This document shows positions 1 through 8,610 of a DNA stretch of 64,000 nucleotides, in pieces; position 1 is the first letter of the stretch, and each line of letters begins with the position of its first letter. The stretch is from Lysinibacillus agricola (GTDB taxonomy: Bacteria > Bacillota > Bacilli > Bacillales_A > Planococcaceae). The notes under the pieces were generated by a model. That model had not been told where the DNA came from. It did not search any database and was given only the letters and a program-made list of their open reading frames with translations. The stretch spans positions 1,491,501 through 1,555,500 of the forward strand of contig NZ_CP067341.1 of assembly GCF_016638705.1 (NCBI RefSeq), written 5' to 3'. The translations under genes and the position numbers were made by a program.

Positions 1-234
1 AATGCACTTAAAGCAATGGAGGGTTCGAAAGCAGTGTTACTGGCTAATCATGGTTTGTTAGCAGGTGGTGCAAATGTGGAAGAAGCTTTTAATATTGCTG
101 AAGAAATAGAATTATGTGCAGAAGTATATGTTCGTGCCAGATCTATTGGTACACCAGTTATTTTAGATGAAAAAGAAATGACATATATGTTAGAACGATT
201 CCAAACTTACGGGAAACCAGTAGAAAATAAATAA
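1..234 (+). CDS. class II aldolase/epimerase family protein, C-terminal fragment
   Basis: The reading frame is already open at base 1 and stops at 232-234, so only the last 77 residues are present. The NHGLLAGG stretch near residue 16 matches the C-terminal zinc-histidine segment of class II aldolases (L-fuculose-1-phosphate aldolase, L-ribulose-5-phosphate 4-epimerase, MtnB type). Family members use a zinc-bound enediolate to cleave or epimerise phosphorylated sugars in the cytoplasm. Which substrate applies cannot be read from this fragment. A strong terminator follows directly, so this is the last gene of its operon. Confidence 0.75.
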   Translation, partial: NALKAMEGSKAVLLANHGLLAGGANVEEAFNIAEEIELCAEVYVRARSIGTPVILDEKEMTYMLERFQTYGKPVENK

Positions 235-244
235 TCATATAAAA

Positions 245-290
245 CCCCTCCTCGAAAGCTCTCTTAGCAACCTTTCGAGGGGGGATATTT
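245..290 (+). terminator. Rho-independent terminator after the aldolase gene
   Basis: Arms CCCCTCCTCGAAAG (245-258) and CTTTCGAGGGGGG (272-284) pair almost perfectly and are followed by a T-rich tail. It lies 10 nt after the stop codon. Confidence 0.85.
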
Positions 291-291
291 T

Positions 292-366
292 ATTTATCGG
301 AACGATTCTAAGATTTATCGGAATGATTTTTGTTTTTATCGGAATAATTATGTTCCTTGCTCAATT
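292..366. repeat. 21-nt-unit repeat array, left copy (TTTATCGGAA units)
   Basis: Three consecutive units begin TTTATCGGAA and are 21 nt long, varying in the second half. Bases 293-366 are duplicated with about six mismatches at 661-734. The right edge (366) abuts the stop codon of a short minus-strand frame (367-483). Not obviously coding. Confidence 0.8.
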
Positions 367-483
367 TTATATTTGTATACCAGAATTAACGATTTCAAGT
401 ACTTTTTTCTGAAGTGCTGGAGTTAGTGATAAATTTTTAAGTACACGATTAAATTCAGGAGAGTTTAATCGGATTTGTTTCAT
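367..483 (-). CDS. putative 38-residue protein
   Basis: A minus-strand frame starts at ATG 481-483 behind a good ribosome binding site (GAAGGGAG, about 6 nt spacing) and encodes 38 residues, beginning MKQIRLNSPEF and ending VNSGIQI. It is hydrophilic, with no signal peptide or membrane segment. I do not recognise it. Support comes from the Shine-Dalgarno sequence and natural codon usage. It could equally be the remaining 5' end of a longer gene cut short by the repeat that begins right at its stop codon. It sits between two direct copies of the TTTATCGGAA array. Confidence 0.45.
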   Translation of the reverse strand: MKQIRLNSPEFNRVLKNLSLTPALQKKVLEIVNSGIQI

Positions 484-609
484 TTAAATTGCTCCCTTCT
501 CTTACTTCTTATTAAAAGCTGTTGTGACAACTTCGACAATGAAACACTTTCTCATAGTTTCTTTCAAGACAATATGGAGGTTAATTTAATTTTATGCGGG
601 TTCACTGTT

Positions 610-734
610 TTTTTATGTTTTATCGGAAAGATATCGAGATTTATCGGAACAATTTTATGTTTTATCGGAAAGATTCTAAGATTTATCGGAATCATTTTTG
701 TTTTTATCGGAACAACTATGTTCCTTGCTTAATT
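610..734. repeat. 21-nt-unit repeat array, right copy (TTTATCGGAA units)
   Basis: Five units starting TTTATCGGAA are spaced exactly 21 nt apart. The last 74 bases (661-734) repeat 293-366. Frames through this stretch (475-732, 594-827) translate into low-complexity IYRN/FIG repeats and are not credible genes. Confidence 0.8.
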
Positions 735-822
735 GTTTATTACTTCTTAATAGATAAATCATTATTGCTCTATTATTGCTTTATTGTTAAAATTAGGGTT
801 AATTATCGTATGCCCGTAATAA

Positions 823-961
823 GTTGATTGTAGTGAAGGCTGGACGACTCCTTGGGGATCAACGTCACAGATGAGACCCTGGAGCGCAAGCGAAGCGGCT
901 CATCGGATGCCCCCAGGAAAGCGCCCAGTCGGAACGGAAATCACCCCCGCTTTATGGTGAT
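823..961. repeat. MITE-like intergenic repeat, copy 1 (left end degraded)
   Basis: It opens with GTTGATTGTAGTGAA, carries the block GACTCCTTGGGGATCA through GCGCCCAGTCGGAACGGAAA, and ends TTTATGGTGAT. Aligned to the full copy at 4174-4355, it keeps the inner inverted repeat (GTTGATT / AATCA) and right outer end but has lost the left outer end. Related GACTCC..GGAAATCAAC repeats are common between genes in Bacillaceae. Confidence 0.8.
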
Positions 962-1058
962 TAAATTAAAATTTATTTAAAAATAAAAACACGGGAGACG
1001 CTGCCAATACATATTTCTCTTTATAGTTTAGTTTACAATCTATGATAGGAGAGAAAAA

Positions 1059-1562
1059 ATGATTGAATTAAGCACTAAAAGATTAAGACTAATCCCATTA
1101 AACGCAAAGTATTTAGAATTACTAATTAATGAAGAAAAGACATTGGAAATAGAGTTGTCAGTAAGTAGTAAAGAAACTTTTCTTGATGAAGAACTAAGAC
1201 AAGCTTTGAAGTTTAGACTATCGAAAGTATTAGAAGATGAAGAAAATTATATTTGGTACACGAATTGGGTAATCGTGTCGAAAGAAAAAAACAGTATCGT
1301 TGGTGGCATCATGCTAAAAGGTCAACCGAATGAGCAGGGTGAAGTCGTAATCGGATACTATACTTTTCCGCAATATCAGGGAAAGGGATACATGACGGAA
1401 GCTGTTAGGATGATGAAAGATTGGTTGCTACGTCAATGTAATGTTAAGTATGTGATTGCCGATGCTGATAAAAATAATATTGCCTCACATAAAGTATTAC
1501 AAAAAGCAGGGGCAACGTTATATTCAGAATCTGAAGAACTATATTTCTGGAGATTCGAATAA
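1059..1562 (+). CDS. GNAT family N-acetyltransferase (RimJ/RimL-like)
   Basis: This 167-residue protein has the RimJ/RimL layout: N-terminal ELSTKRLRLIPL strand, and acetyl-CoA binding loop QYQGKG at residues 105-110 followed by the helix starting YMTEAV. The C-terminal NNIASHKVLQKAGA segment is also typical. Such enzymes move an acetyl group from acetyl-CoA to an amine; the acceptor is unknown. AGGAGAG sits 7 nt before the ATG. It is monocistronic, with the repeat element upstream and a shared bidirectional terminator downstream. Confidence 0.85.
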   Translation: MIELSTKRLRLIPLNAKYLELLINEEKTLEIELSVSSKETFLDEELRQALKFRLSKVLEDEENYIWYTNWVIVSKEKNSIVGGIMLKGQPNEQGEVVIGYYTFPQYQGKGYMTEAVRMMKDWLLRQCNVKYVIADADKNNIASHKVLQKAGATLYSESEELYFWRFE

Positions 1563-1570
1563 CATCAACT

Positions 1571-1609
1571 AAAAGACAAAGGGTGCTTTTAAAGCGCCCT
1601 TTGTCTTTT
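1571..1609. terminator. bidirectional terminator between convergent genes
   Basis: AAAAGACAAAGGG and CCCTTTGTCTTTT flank a short loop, with A-run and T-run ends serving both strands. It closes the GNAT gene and the minus-strand VanZ gene, whose stop codon (1589-1591) lies inside the loop. Confidence 0.85.
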
Positions 1610-2059
1610 GAAAATCTTCCTCGCCAACACTACAATCCCAACAAAAACAATCGCTCCAGCTGTATCCAAAATAACATCCTGTCCACTCATCGTGCGTCCT
1701 GGTGTAAAGCTTTGACGAAACTCATCTAGCATTGCAATAAGAGCTGTCCCAGCAATAGCGACACCTGCAGCGAATCGACGTTTTCCCCATGCAAAGTAAA
1801 TACCAAGTGCGATACAACCGAATCCAATAAAGTGCGTTAATTTTCGAATTAAAAACTCTACAAATTTAAAGTAACCACGCTCTTCAACAGAAACAACAGT
1901 ATCCCAATAAGGAATTTTTAGTAAAGAGAGTTGCCTTTCAAAAGGTTTATTTGCCAATACATCCTCTAATTCTGGAAGTATACTTTGTTGTTCATAGGTC
2001 ATACTAGAGGAAATCGCAAGTACTACTAAAAATGCTATTAAGATAAGCCATTTTTTCAT
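1589..2059 (-). CDS. VanZ-like family membrane protein
   Basis: This 156-residue protein has an N-terminal membrane segment (4-20) and three more hydrophobic stretches (about 73-90, 96-111, 130-146). It carries the VanZ signature RKLTHFIGF at 72-80 and DEFRQSFTPGR at 112-122. VanZ itself gives low teicoplanin resistance; chromosomal homologues mostly have no assigned role. Its ATG overlaps the stop of the upstream aldo/keto reductase gene by 4 bases (ATGA), which implies translational coupling. Confidence 0.85.
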   Translation of the reverse strand: MKKWLILIAFLVVLAISSSMTYEQQSILPELEDVLANKPFERQLSLLKIPYWDTVVSVEERGYFKFVEFLIRKLTHFIGFGCIALGIYFAWGKRRFAAGVAIAGTALIAMLDEFRQSFTPGRTMSGQDVILDTAGAIVFVGIVVLARKIFKRQRAL

Positions 2060-2955
2060 CGGTGATCCATATATTGTTCGGCTTTAGTTAGCTCTTTGAC
2101 TGCTTTAAAATCAGTTATCGAATCTATTTTTTCATAAGCGGCTAGTGTTTGCGTAAGCTGTTCCTGTGAGCTTGCACCAATCACTGTTGAGGCTACAGTA
2201 GATTCCTTTAGATTAAAGGCAAGCGCTAATGCATGTAAATCGTCATAATGTGAAGCTAAGCCTGGTAATGTTGTTGTTAATTCTTCAACTGTATACGTGT
2301 TAAAGCCATTAACACGCTGTAAACGTTCTTTCCAACTATTAGTTAGTAAACCCTTTGCAACAGTACCACGTGTTACAACGGAAGCTCCCTCACTTACGAT
2401 AAAGTCGAGCCATTCTTCTGGACGACGATCTAAAGCACTATATTGCATCATGACACTTTTTGCAGAACTTACTGGTAAAAAACGTTTTAGTACATTTGGT
2501 CGAATAGAGGAAATCCCATATTCGCGAATCAGGCCGTCCTTTTTTAAGCCTTCGAATGTGTCGATAATTCCATCCCAGTCGTCCTCAATAGTGCCACCAT
2601 GTAACTGATAGACATCAATATAGTCAGTATCTAGTCGCTTCAAGCTAGCGTGTAGAGCTTCCTTTATATATGACGATGATGCATCCCAATGCCAGCCTTC
2701 TACACCTTCTGTCCAACGATTACCAACTTTCGTAGCTACGATAACATCCTGACGACGCTTCCTTAAAATAGCTCCAATAATTTCTTCATTTGCTCCAAAA
2801 TCATATAAATCGGCTGTATCGATATAATTAATGCCAGCATCTAGTGCCATATCGACAATATCAGCAGCCTTTTTCTTATCTGTCGAAAGAGACATGCCCC
2901 CTAAACTAATTTCTGAAATAAACAATTCACTTGAGCCAAGCTGTCTTTTTTTCAT
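2056..2955 (-). CDS. aldo/keto reductase
   Basis: This 299-residue NAD(P)H-dependent oxidoreductase has the complete catalytic tetrad: D46 and Y51 (YIDTADLY), K76 (VATK) and H119 (YQLHGG). The frame runs open to 3072, but ATG 2953-2955 has AAGGAGGTC 7 nt upstream and begins MKKRQLGSSE, the normal family start. The extra upstream region overlaps the divergent nudF leader. It is first gene of a two-gene operon with the VanZ-like gene. Substrate unknown; this YhdN/general-stress-type branch reduces small aldehydes and ketones. Confidence 0.9.
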   Translation of the reverse strand: MKKRQLGSSELFISEISLGGMSLSTDKKKAADIVDMALDAGINYIDTADLYDFGANEEIIGAILRKRRQDVIVATKVGNRWTEGVEGWHWDASSSYIKEALHASLKRLDTDYIDVYQLHGGTIEDDWDGIIDTFEGLKKDGLIREYGISSIRPNVLKRFLPVSSAKSVMMQYSALDRRPEEWLDFIVSEGASVVTRGTVAKGLLTNSWKERLQRVNGFNTYTVEELTTTLPGLASHYDDLHALALAFNLKESTVASTVIGASSQEQLTQTLAAYEKIDSITDFKAVKELTKAEQYMDHR

Positions 2956-3031
2956 GCCAATGACCTCCTTCGATTTCTCTACTTGTAATGGTACAATGAA
3001 CATATCTGAAGAACAAGCGAGGTTATCGTCA

Positions 3032-3568
3032 ATGAAAAAGTTTGAGGAAAAAACGATAAAGACTACATCCATTTATGATGGGAAAATTGTGAAGCTACAG
3101 ATTGATGATGTCACTTTACCGGATGGTAATGTTGCAAAAAGGGAAATTATTAAGCATCCAGGTGCAGTAGCAGTGATTGCTGTTACTGATGAAGGCAAAT
3201 TAGTATTGGTGGAGCAATATCGTAAAGCTTTAGAGCGTTCCATTATTGAAATTCCAGCTGGTAAGCTTGAACCTGGTGAGGAGCCGCTTGTTACAGCACG
3301 TCGTGAATTAGAGGAAGAAACGGGTTACGGTGCACAGAGCTTTACTTTTTTACAGGCGTTTGCAACATCCCCGGGCTTCGCAGATGAGATCATTCATCTA
3401 TTTGTGGCAAAAGATTTATATAAAATTGAAAACAAAGCAGATTTAGATGAGGATGAGTTTGTCGAATTATTAGAAGTTTCGTTGGAAGAGGCTCATCAAA
3501 TGGTTGCAGACGAGCGTATATATGACGCCAAGACAGCGTTTGCAGTACTTTGGCTTGCGGCACAATAA
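3032..3568 (+). CDS. nudF: ADP-ribose pyrophosphatase, Nudix family
   Basis: This 178-residue Nudix enzyme hydrolyses ADP-ribose to AMP and ribose 5-phosphate. The Nudix box is intact: G77-x5-E83-x7-R91-E92-L93-x-E95-E96-x-G98-Y99. KHPGAVAVIAV and the downstream SPGF motif fit the ADP-ribose group. The start chosen is ATG 3032, behind GAGGT; ATG 2996 in frame is a longer alternative. It lies in the nudF-(membrane protein)-fur order seen near fur in B. subtilis, and is divergent from the aldo/keto reductase. Confidence 0.9.
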   Translation: MKKFEEKTIKTTSIYDGKIVKLQIDDVTLPDGNVAKREIIKHPGAVAVIAVTDEGKLVLVEQYRKALERSIIEIPAGKLEPGEEPLVTARRELEEETGYGAQSFTFLQAFATSPGFADEIIHLFVAKDLYKIENKADLDEDEFVELLEVSLEEAHQMVADERIYDAKTAFAVLWLAAQ

Positions 3569-3641
3569 GAAAATAATCTTTAGCATAATAGAGACGGACG
3601 AGCATAAGCTGTACAAACCTTGATAGAAAAGGAGCATGTTT

Positions 3642-4154
3642 ATGTCTCGTACGGTGTCTATATTTTATCACGCATCCATTATAGCTATGAGTTTCGTTTG
3701 TGGTGTTATCTTCTTTCATATTATTGGTGGGCCGAATGCAGAGCCTTTTATTTTATTTATAGAGCCTCGTTTAGCAGATGGGGACAGGCATTCTATATTT
3801 CGTTTAGTATTACCCGTTGCTGTTTCAATAGCTCTTGTGCTATTGCTTGCAACACATAGTGTCTTGAAGGTTTTAGTGCGAGTAACAGTGGCGATACGTG
3901 CAACCTTTTTTGGCTTTAGCTCGGTTTTTTTATTACAAAAACTTGAAGCTATTTGGGTTTATTCGATTTGGTGGTTTCCATTTCAGCTTATCTATTGTAT
4001 ATTGTTGCTAGTCCTATGCAATTTACTTGTACCCGCTTGGTCAAAGCGAAAAATCGGGAAAAATGTACATGGTCGGACAATTTTGTTGAATTTTATCGCA
4101 TTTTTCATCATAATAGTGGCTGAGTTTATCGTTATTTCTTATGTATTAAATTGA
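3642..4154 (+). CDS. multi-pass membrane protein at the position of spoIIM
   Basis: A 170-residue hydrophobic protein with about five membrane segments (roughly 8-26, 48-66, 74-93, 103-128, 148-168). The start is ATG 3642, with AAGGAG 7 nt upstream; ATG 3636 sits too close to that site. In B. subtilis the gene between nudF and fur is spoIIM (septal peptidoglycan breakdown during engulfment). This protein is shorter and I cannot match it convincingly to SpoIIM by eye, so orthology is suggested by position only. Confidence 0.6.
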   Translation: MSRTVSIFYHASIIAMSFVCGVIFFHIIGGPNAEPFILFIEPRLADGDRHSIFRLVLPVAVSIALVLLLATHSVLKVLVRVTVAIRATFFGFSSVFLLQKLEAIWVYSIWWFPFQLIYCILLLVLCNLLVPAWSKRKIGKNVHGRTILLNFIAFFIIIVAEFIVISYVLN

Positions 4155-4173
4155 TAAATACAATATGAAAGTT

Positions 4174-4355
4174 GCTCATCACCAAAAGTTGTGGATGACA
4201 TTTGTTAAAACATATTAAGTTGATTGGAGTGAATACTGGACGACTCCTTGGGGATTAGCGTCACAGATGAGACCCTGGACCGAAGCGGCTCATCGAACGC
4301 CCTCAGGGAAGCGCCCAGTCGGAACAGAAATCAACCAAATGTTATGGTGATGAGC
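4174..4355. repeat. MITE-like intergenic repeat, copy 2 (complete)
   Basis: The 182-bp element has perfect outer inverted repeats GCTCATCACC (4174-4183) and GGTGATGAGC (4346-4355). A second, inner inverted repeat GTTGATT / AATCAAC encloses the GC-rich core GACTCCTTGGGGATTA through GCGCCCAGTCGGAACAGAAA. There is no coding frame, so mobilisation would need a transposase in trans. It lies between the membrane protein gene and the fur promoter. Confidence 0.85.
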
Positions 4356-4415
4356 TACGAAAATTTAGCATCAGGTAAAAACATACAAAAGCATATTTGA
4401 AATCTACTCACTATC

Positions 4416-4445
4416 TTGTAATAGGATTTACTCCTTTGGTATAAT
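4416..4445 (+). promoter_or_regulatory. fur promoter (sigma-A type)
   Basis: -35 TTGTAA (4416-4421) and -10 TATAAT (4440-4445) are separated by 18 nt, 25 nt before the fur start codon. Confidence 0.65.
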
Positions 4446-4469
4446 GGAAAGAGTTTAGGGGGGCGTCAC

Positions 4470-4934
4470 ATGGAGAGCCGAATTGATCGTATAAAAAAAC
4501 AGTTGCATAGTGCTAGTTATAAGCTGACGCCGCAGCGAGAAGCAACAGTTGCTGTACTGCTTGAGCACGAGGAAGACCACCTAAGTGCAGAAGATGTTTA
4601 CCTTTTAGTAAAAGAAAAGGCACCAGAAATTGGTCTTGCTACTGTCTATAGAACGTTAGAGTTACTAACTGAGCTCAAAATTGTCGACAAAATCAACTTT
4701 GGCGATGGCGTTTCGCGCTATGATTTACGCCAAGAGGGAGCTGCGCATTTCCACCATCATCTTGTCTGTATCGAATGCGGTGCGGTTGATGAAATTCAGG
4801 AAGATTTACTTGAAGATGTGGAAGCCGTTGTTGAAAAACGTTGGAACTTTATCATAAAGGATCACCGACTAACTTTCCACGGCATTTGCTGGCGCTGTCA
4901 TGATAAAAACGACGAATCGAATGAAGAAAATTAA
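4470..4934 (+). CDS. fur: ferric uptake regulator, Fur family
   Basis: This 154-residue metalloregulator has a winged helix in the N-terminal half (KLTPQREAT at 18-26, ATVYRTLELL at 57-66). The HFHHH metal site is at 93-97, and two structural zinc pairs lie at C100/C103 and C141/C144. With Fe2+ bound, Fur represses iron-uptake genes at Fur boxes. The Zn2+ (Zur) and peroxide (PerR) paralogues are similar, but position upstream of xerD matches B. subtilis fur. Ribosome site AGGGGGG precedes the ATG; a terminator follows. Confidence 0.9.
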   Translation: MESRIDRIKKQLHSASYKLTPQREATVAVLLEHEEDHLSAEDVYLLVKEKAPEIGLATVYRTLELLTELKIVDKINFGDGVSRYDLRQEGAAHFHHHLVCIECGAVDEIQEDLLEDVEAVVEKRWNFIIKDHRLTFHGICWRCHDKNDESNEEN

Positions 4935-4939
4935 CGAGA

Positions 4940-4986
4940 AACTGTCTGTTTTAATCTTAAAGATTGAATCGGGCAGTTTTTTGTTT
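4940..4986 (+). terminator. terminator after fur
   Basis: AACTGTCTG (from 4940) pairs with CGGGCAGTT and is followed by TTTTTGTTTT. Confidence 0.75.
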
Positions 4987-5034
4987 TGTTGGAATAAGAC
5001 TTTTAACGTAATAGCTTGGACTAGTAGGGGGACG

Positions 5035-5065
5035 TTTTAGCACAATTCTAATAGCCGTGCTAAAA
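5035..5065. promoter_or_regulatory. inverted repeat upstream of xerD, possible operator
   Basis: TTTTAGCAC (5035-5043) and GTGCTAAAA (5057-5065) are perfect 9-bp arms around a 13-nt spacer. The right arm contains the -10-like TAAAAT. It could be a regulator site or mRNA hairpin; no T-run follows, so it is not a normal terminator. Confidence 0.45.
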
Positions 5066-5097
5066 TAGAGAATAATTGACAGTAGGAGGGCGTTGTG

Positions 5098-6000
5098 ATG
5101 AATGAATTTCAATATGCAATAGAGGATTATATCCATTTTATCCAAGTAGAACGGCAGTTATCCGATAATACATTAGCATCCTATCGCCGAGACTTAGAAA
5201 ACTATGTGAATTTTTTGCAGGAAGTGGCGGCAATGTCTGATTTTAATAAAGTAGAAAGAACGACCATTTTACGTCATTTAGAGCAGTTACGTATGCAAGG
5301 AAAGACAAGTCGTACTGTGGCCCGCCATATATCCTCCATTCGTAGTTTCCATCAATTTTTACTTAGAGAAAAGCGAGCAGAAACAGATCCGACAGTTCAT
5401 TTAGAAATGCCAACCATTGAGCAAAAGCTACCAAATGTTCTTTCTATTGAAGAAATTGAAGCTTTACTAGCGGCACCAAATCGCGGCAAGCCACAGGGCA
5501 TCAGGGACGTGGCAATGCTAGAGCTATTATATGGCTCAGGGATGCGCATTAGTGAGCTGATTGCGTTGGATTTAGCTGATATTCACCTAACGATGGGCTT
5601 TGTCCGCGTTTTTGGTAAGGGAGGCAAGGAGCGTATCATTCCCCTTGGAAAAAGCGCTCTTTCTGCATTAAGTAATTATTTAGGTGGTGCACGGAGTCAA
5701 TTACAAGGAAAATATCCAAAAACAGATGCTTTTTTTATCAATCAAAGAGGAAAACGTTTAACAAGGCAGGGTTGTTGGAAATTAATGAAGGAGCATGCTT
5801 TAAAAGCAGGCATTAAACATGAATTAACGCCACATACATTACGTCATTCTTTTGCAACACATTTAGTGGAGAACGGTGCGGATTTACGAGCAGTACAAGA
5901 GATGCTTGGACATGCCGATATTTCCACAACACAAATTTATACGCATATTAGTAAAACACGACTATCAGAAGTTTATAAGCAATTCCATCCACGAGCTTAA
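5098..6000 (+). CDS. xerD: site-specific tyrosine recombinase
   Basis: This 300-residue enzyme resolves chromosome dimers at dif with XerC/CodV before division. The N-terminal SAM-like domain covers about 1-85 and the catalytic domain about 110-290. All catalytic residues are visible: R150, K174, H246, R249, H272 and nucleophile Y281. ATG 5098 sits 8 nt after AGGAGGG; the GTG just before it is too close. The fur-xerD-deoB order matches B. subtilis fur-ripX-drm, so it is XerD rather than an element integrase. Confidence 0.95.
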   Translation: MNEFQYAIEDYIHFIQVERQLSDNTLASYRRDLENYVNFLQEVAAMSDFNKVERTTILRHLEQLRMQGKTSRTVARHISSIRSFHQFLLREKRAETDPTVHLEMPTIEQKLPNVLSIEEIEALLAAPNRGKPQGIRDVAMLELLYGSGMRISELIALDLADIHLTMGFVRVFGKGGKERIIPLGKSALSALSNYLGGARSQLQGKYPKTDAFFINQRGKRLTRQGCWKLMKEHALKAGIKHELTPHTLRHSFATHLVENGADLRAVQEMLGHADISTTQIYTHISKTRLSEVYKQFHPRA

Positions 6001-6090
6001 GAGAGAAAATTATATGTTAGTCGGAGGTCTGACCTTTATTTTTCGCTTTTTTTTGGTAAAATAGAGACAAGAGATTAGGAGGCAACAATT

Positions 6091-7272
6091 ATGAATAAAC
6101 CATTTAAAAAAATCCATGTCGTAGTATTGGACTCAGTTGGTATTGGTGAAGCTCCAGACGCAGCGAACTTTGGAGATGTAGGCTCACATACTCTCGGACA
6201 TATCGCTGAAAAAATGAATGGGCTTACAATGCCACATATGGAGTCTTTCGGCTTAGCGAACATTGAACCATTACAAGGTATGAAGGCTACTGACGAACCT
6301 AAAGCATACTACGGAAAAATGCAAGAAGCATCTGTTGGTAAAGATACGATGACAGGGCATTGGGAAATCATGGGGTTGAATATCGATAAACCATTTAAGG
6401 TGTATCCTGAGGGATTCCCAGCTGAGCTTATTGCAGAGCTTGAAAAACGTACAGGCCATAAAGTGCTGTGCAATAAACCTGCGAGCGGGACACAAGTAAT
6501 CGAGGACTTTGGCAAGGAGCATATGGAGACAGGAGCAATTATTGTCTATACATCTGCTGACCCTGTTTTGCAAATTGCTGCACATGAAGAAATTATTCCA
6601 TTAGACGAACTATATAAAATTTGTGAAATTGCTCGTGAGTTAACATTACAACCAGAATATTTAGTTGGCCGTGTTATTGCTCGTCCATTTATCGGTACGC
6701 CAGGAAACTTCACACGTACATCTAATCGCCATGACTATGCGTTAAAGCCATTTGGTCGTACAACGATGAATGTCTTAAAGGATGCAGGCTTAGATGTTAT
6801 AGCAATCGGAAAAATTTCTGACATTTTCAACGGCGAAGGTGTCACAGATGCAGTACGTACGAAAAATAATACGGATGGTATGGATAAGGTTGCAGAAGTA
6901 GTGCGTCGTGATTTCCATGGTATAAGCTTCTTAAACTTAGTGGACTTTGATGCGAATTTTGGACATCGTCGTGACCCACTAGGTTATGGTAACGCACTAC
7001 AAGAATTCGATGCGCGTTTACCAGAAATTACTGAAGCGATGACAGAAGACGATTTACTAATCATTACGGCAGACCACGGAAATGATCCAACATTCCCTGG
7101 GACAGACCATACACGTGAATATGTACCGTTAATTGTTTATTCACCACGCTTTAATGGTGGTAGTGAGCTAGCACTTCGTGAAACTTTTGCAGATATTGCA
7201 GCAACAGTTGCAGAAAACTTCAAGGTAGAAGCACCAAAGTTTGGTAAAAGCTTCTTAAATGATCTGAAGTAA
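6091..7272 (+). CDS. deoB: phosphopentomutase
   Basis: This 393-residue alkaline-phosphatase-superfamily enzyme interconverts (deoxy)ribose 1-phosphate and 5-phosphate. Metal ligands are seen in LDSVGIGE (D14), [17 protein letters not shown] and DHTREYVPL. The phosphorylated threonine is in GKDTMTGHW (T86). Length equals the family norm. AGGAGG precedes the ATG. Only 14 nt separate it from pdp, so the two form a nucleoside salvage operon; pdp makes the pentose 1-phosphate that DeoB uses. Confidence 0.95.
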   Translation: MNKPFKKIHVVVLDSVGIGEAPDAANFGDVGSHTLGHIAEKMNGLTMPHMESFGLANIEPLQGMKATDEPKAYYGKMQEASVGKDTMTGHWEIMGLNIDKPFKVYPEGFPAELIAELEKRTGHKVLCNKPASGTQVIEDFGKEHMETGAIIVYTSADPVLQIAAHEEIIPLDELYKICEIARELTLQPEYLVGRVIARPFIGTPGNFTRTSNRHDYALKPFGRTTMNVLKDAGLDVIAIGKISDIFNGEGVTDAVRTKNNTDGMDKVAEVVRRDFHGISFLNLVDFDANFGHRRDPLGYGNALQEFDARLPEITEAMTEDDLLIITADHGNDPTFPGTDHTREYVPLIVYSPRFNGGSELALRETFADIAATVAENFKVEAPKFGKSFLNDLK

Positions 7273-7286
7273 GGGGGATTATTGAT

Positions 7287-8537
7287 ATGAATATGGCACA
7301 GCTATTTGAAAAGAAGAAGCAAGGCAAGGAGCTATCACAGGCTGAAATTCAGTATTTTATAGAGGGCTACACTACTGGTGCAATCCCTGATTATCAAGCA
7401 AGTTCCCTACTAATGGCAATTCGTTTATTGGGCATGACATATGATGAAACATTTTATTTAACAAAAGCAATGATAGAATCTGGAGATGTTATTGATTTAT
7501 CATCTATTGAAGGTTTTAAAATTGATAAACACTCGACAGGTGGTGTAGGCGATAAAGTTACACTAATTGTCACTCCGATAATTGCTGCACTAGATATTCC
7601 AGTGGCGAAATTTAGTGGTAAGGGTCTAGGCATTACAGGTGGTACAATCGATAAATTAGAATCGATTCGTGGCTTTAAAACGGAGCTTTCATCACAGGAA
7701 TTCATCGACAATGTCAATAAACATAAAATTGCGGTTGCTGGTCAAACAGGCAATCTTGTACCAGCTGACAAAAAATTGTATGCATTGCGAGATGTGACGG
7801 GTACTGTCGATTCAATACCTCTTATTGCCGCGTCTATCATGAGTAAGAAAATAGCAAGTGGTGCAGACGGCATTGTACTTGATGTGAAATGTGGCTCTGG
7901 TGCATTTATGAAGACAGAAGAAGAAGCGCAAGTTTTAGCTGATACGATGACGGCAATCGGTGAAAAGCTAGGACGTAAAGTAGTCGCACATATTAGTGAT
8001 ATGGATAATCCGCTAGGTAAAATGATTGGTAATAAGCTTGAAGTAGTAGAAGCATTTGCTTTACTAAGTGGACGTATGGACGAAACACATGTGGATCTAC
8101 TAGAGGAATGTATCATTATCTCTTCGCTTATGTACCAAGTTGCAGCAGGAGTGAATGAGGCCGAAGCAACAGCAGCGGTTAAACGAGTGCTAGAAGATGG
8201 TTCAGCAGCTGCAAAATTTGAAGAATTTATCGTTGCACAAGGTGGCGATTTAGCAGATATTGTACAAAAAGACACAGCAAATAAAGTAGCTGTCAAAGCA
8301 CCTACTGAAGGCACGGTAGAAACGATTAATGCACTATTGATCGGGGAAGCAAGTGTTGGTCTTGGTGCAGGTCGATTAACAAAGGAATCTGAACTTGATT
8401 ATGATGCTGGTATTCACTTGATTGCCAAAAAGGGCGACCATGTTCGTGCTGACGAGACGATTGCTTACTTATATTCAAATCGTGAAATCGATGAGGAAAC
8501 AATCGAAAAAGTACAGAAGGCTTATACAATTGCATAA
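7287..8537 (+). CDS. pdp: pyrimidine-nucleoside phosphorylase
   Basis: This 416-residue enzyme splits uridine, thymidine or deoxyuridine with phosphate into base and (deoxy)ribose 1-phosphate. The phosphate site KHSTGGVGDK lies at 81-90, followed by the family signature around SGKGLGITGG. It is slightly shorter than the B. subtilis enzyme (about 433). In B. subtilis the gene after drm is pupG, so this arrangement differs. AAGGGGG lies 9 nt before the ATG. A strong terminator and then a 1.2-kb repeat array follow. Confidence 0.9.
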   Translation: MNMAQLFEKKKQGKELSQAEIQYFIEGYTTGAIPDYQASSLLMAIRLLGMTYDETFYLTKAMIESGDVIDLSSIEGFKIDKHSTGGVGDKVTLIVTPIIAALDIPVAKFSGKGLGITGGTIDKLESIRGFKTELSSQEFIDNVNKHKIAVAGQTGNLVPADKKLYALRDVTGTVDSIPLIAASIMSKKIASGADGIVLDVKCGSGAFMKTEEEAQVLADTMTAIGEKLGRKVVAHISDMDNPLGKMIGNKLEVVEAFALLSGRMDETHVDLLEECIIISSLMYQVAAGVNEAEATAAVKRVLEDGSAAAKFEEFIVAQGGDLADIVQKDTANKVAVKAPTEGTVETINALLIGEASVGLGAGRLTKESELDYDAGIHLIAKKGDHVRADETIAYLYSNREIDEETIEKVQKAYTIA

Positions 8538-8551
8538 ATAATACGAATACG

Positions 8552-8594
8552 AAGCGAGAACTCTCTTTGAGAAGGGGGGTTCTCGCTTTTTTTT
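8552..8594 (+). terminator. terminator after pdp
   Basis: AAGCGAGAAC pairs with GTTCTCGCTT around the loop, followed by eight T's. Confidence 0.9.
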
Positions 8595-8610
8595 ATTCTG
8601 AAAGCAGGGC

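Noticed and set aside
475..827. Two plus-strand frames of 85 and 77 codons
   Set aside because: Both are created by the TTTATCGGAA repeat in two frames and overlap each other; no ribosome site.
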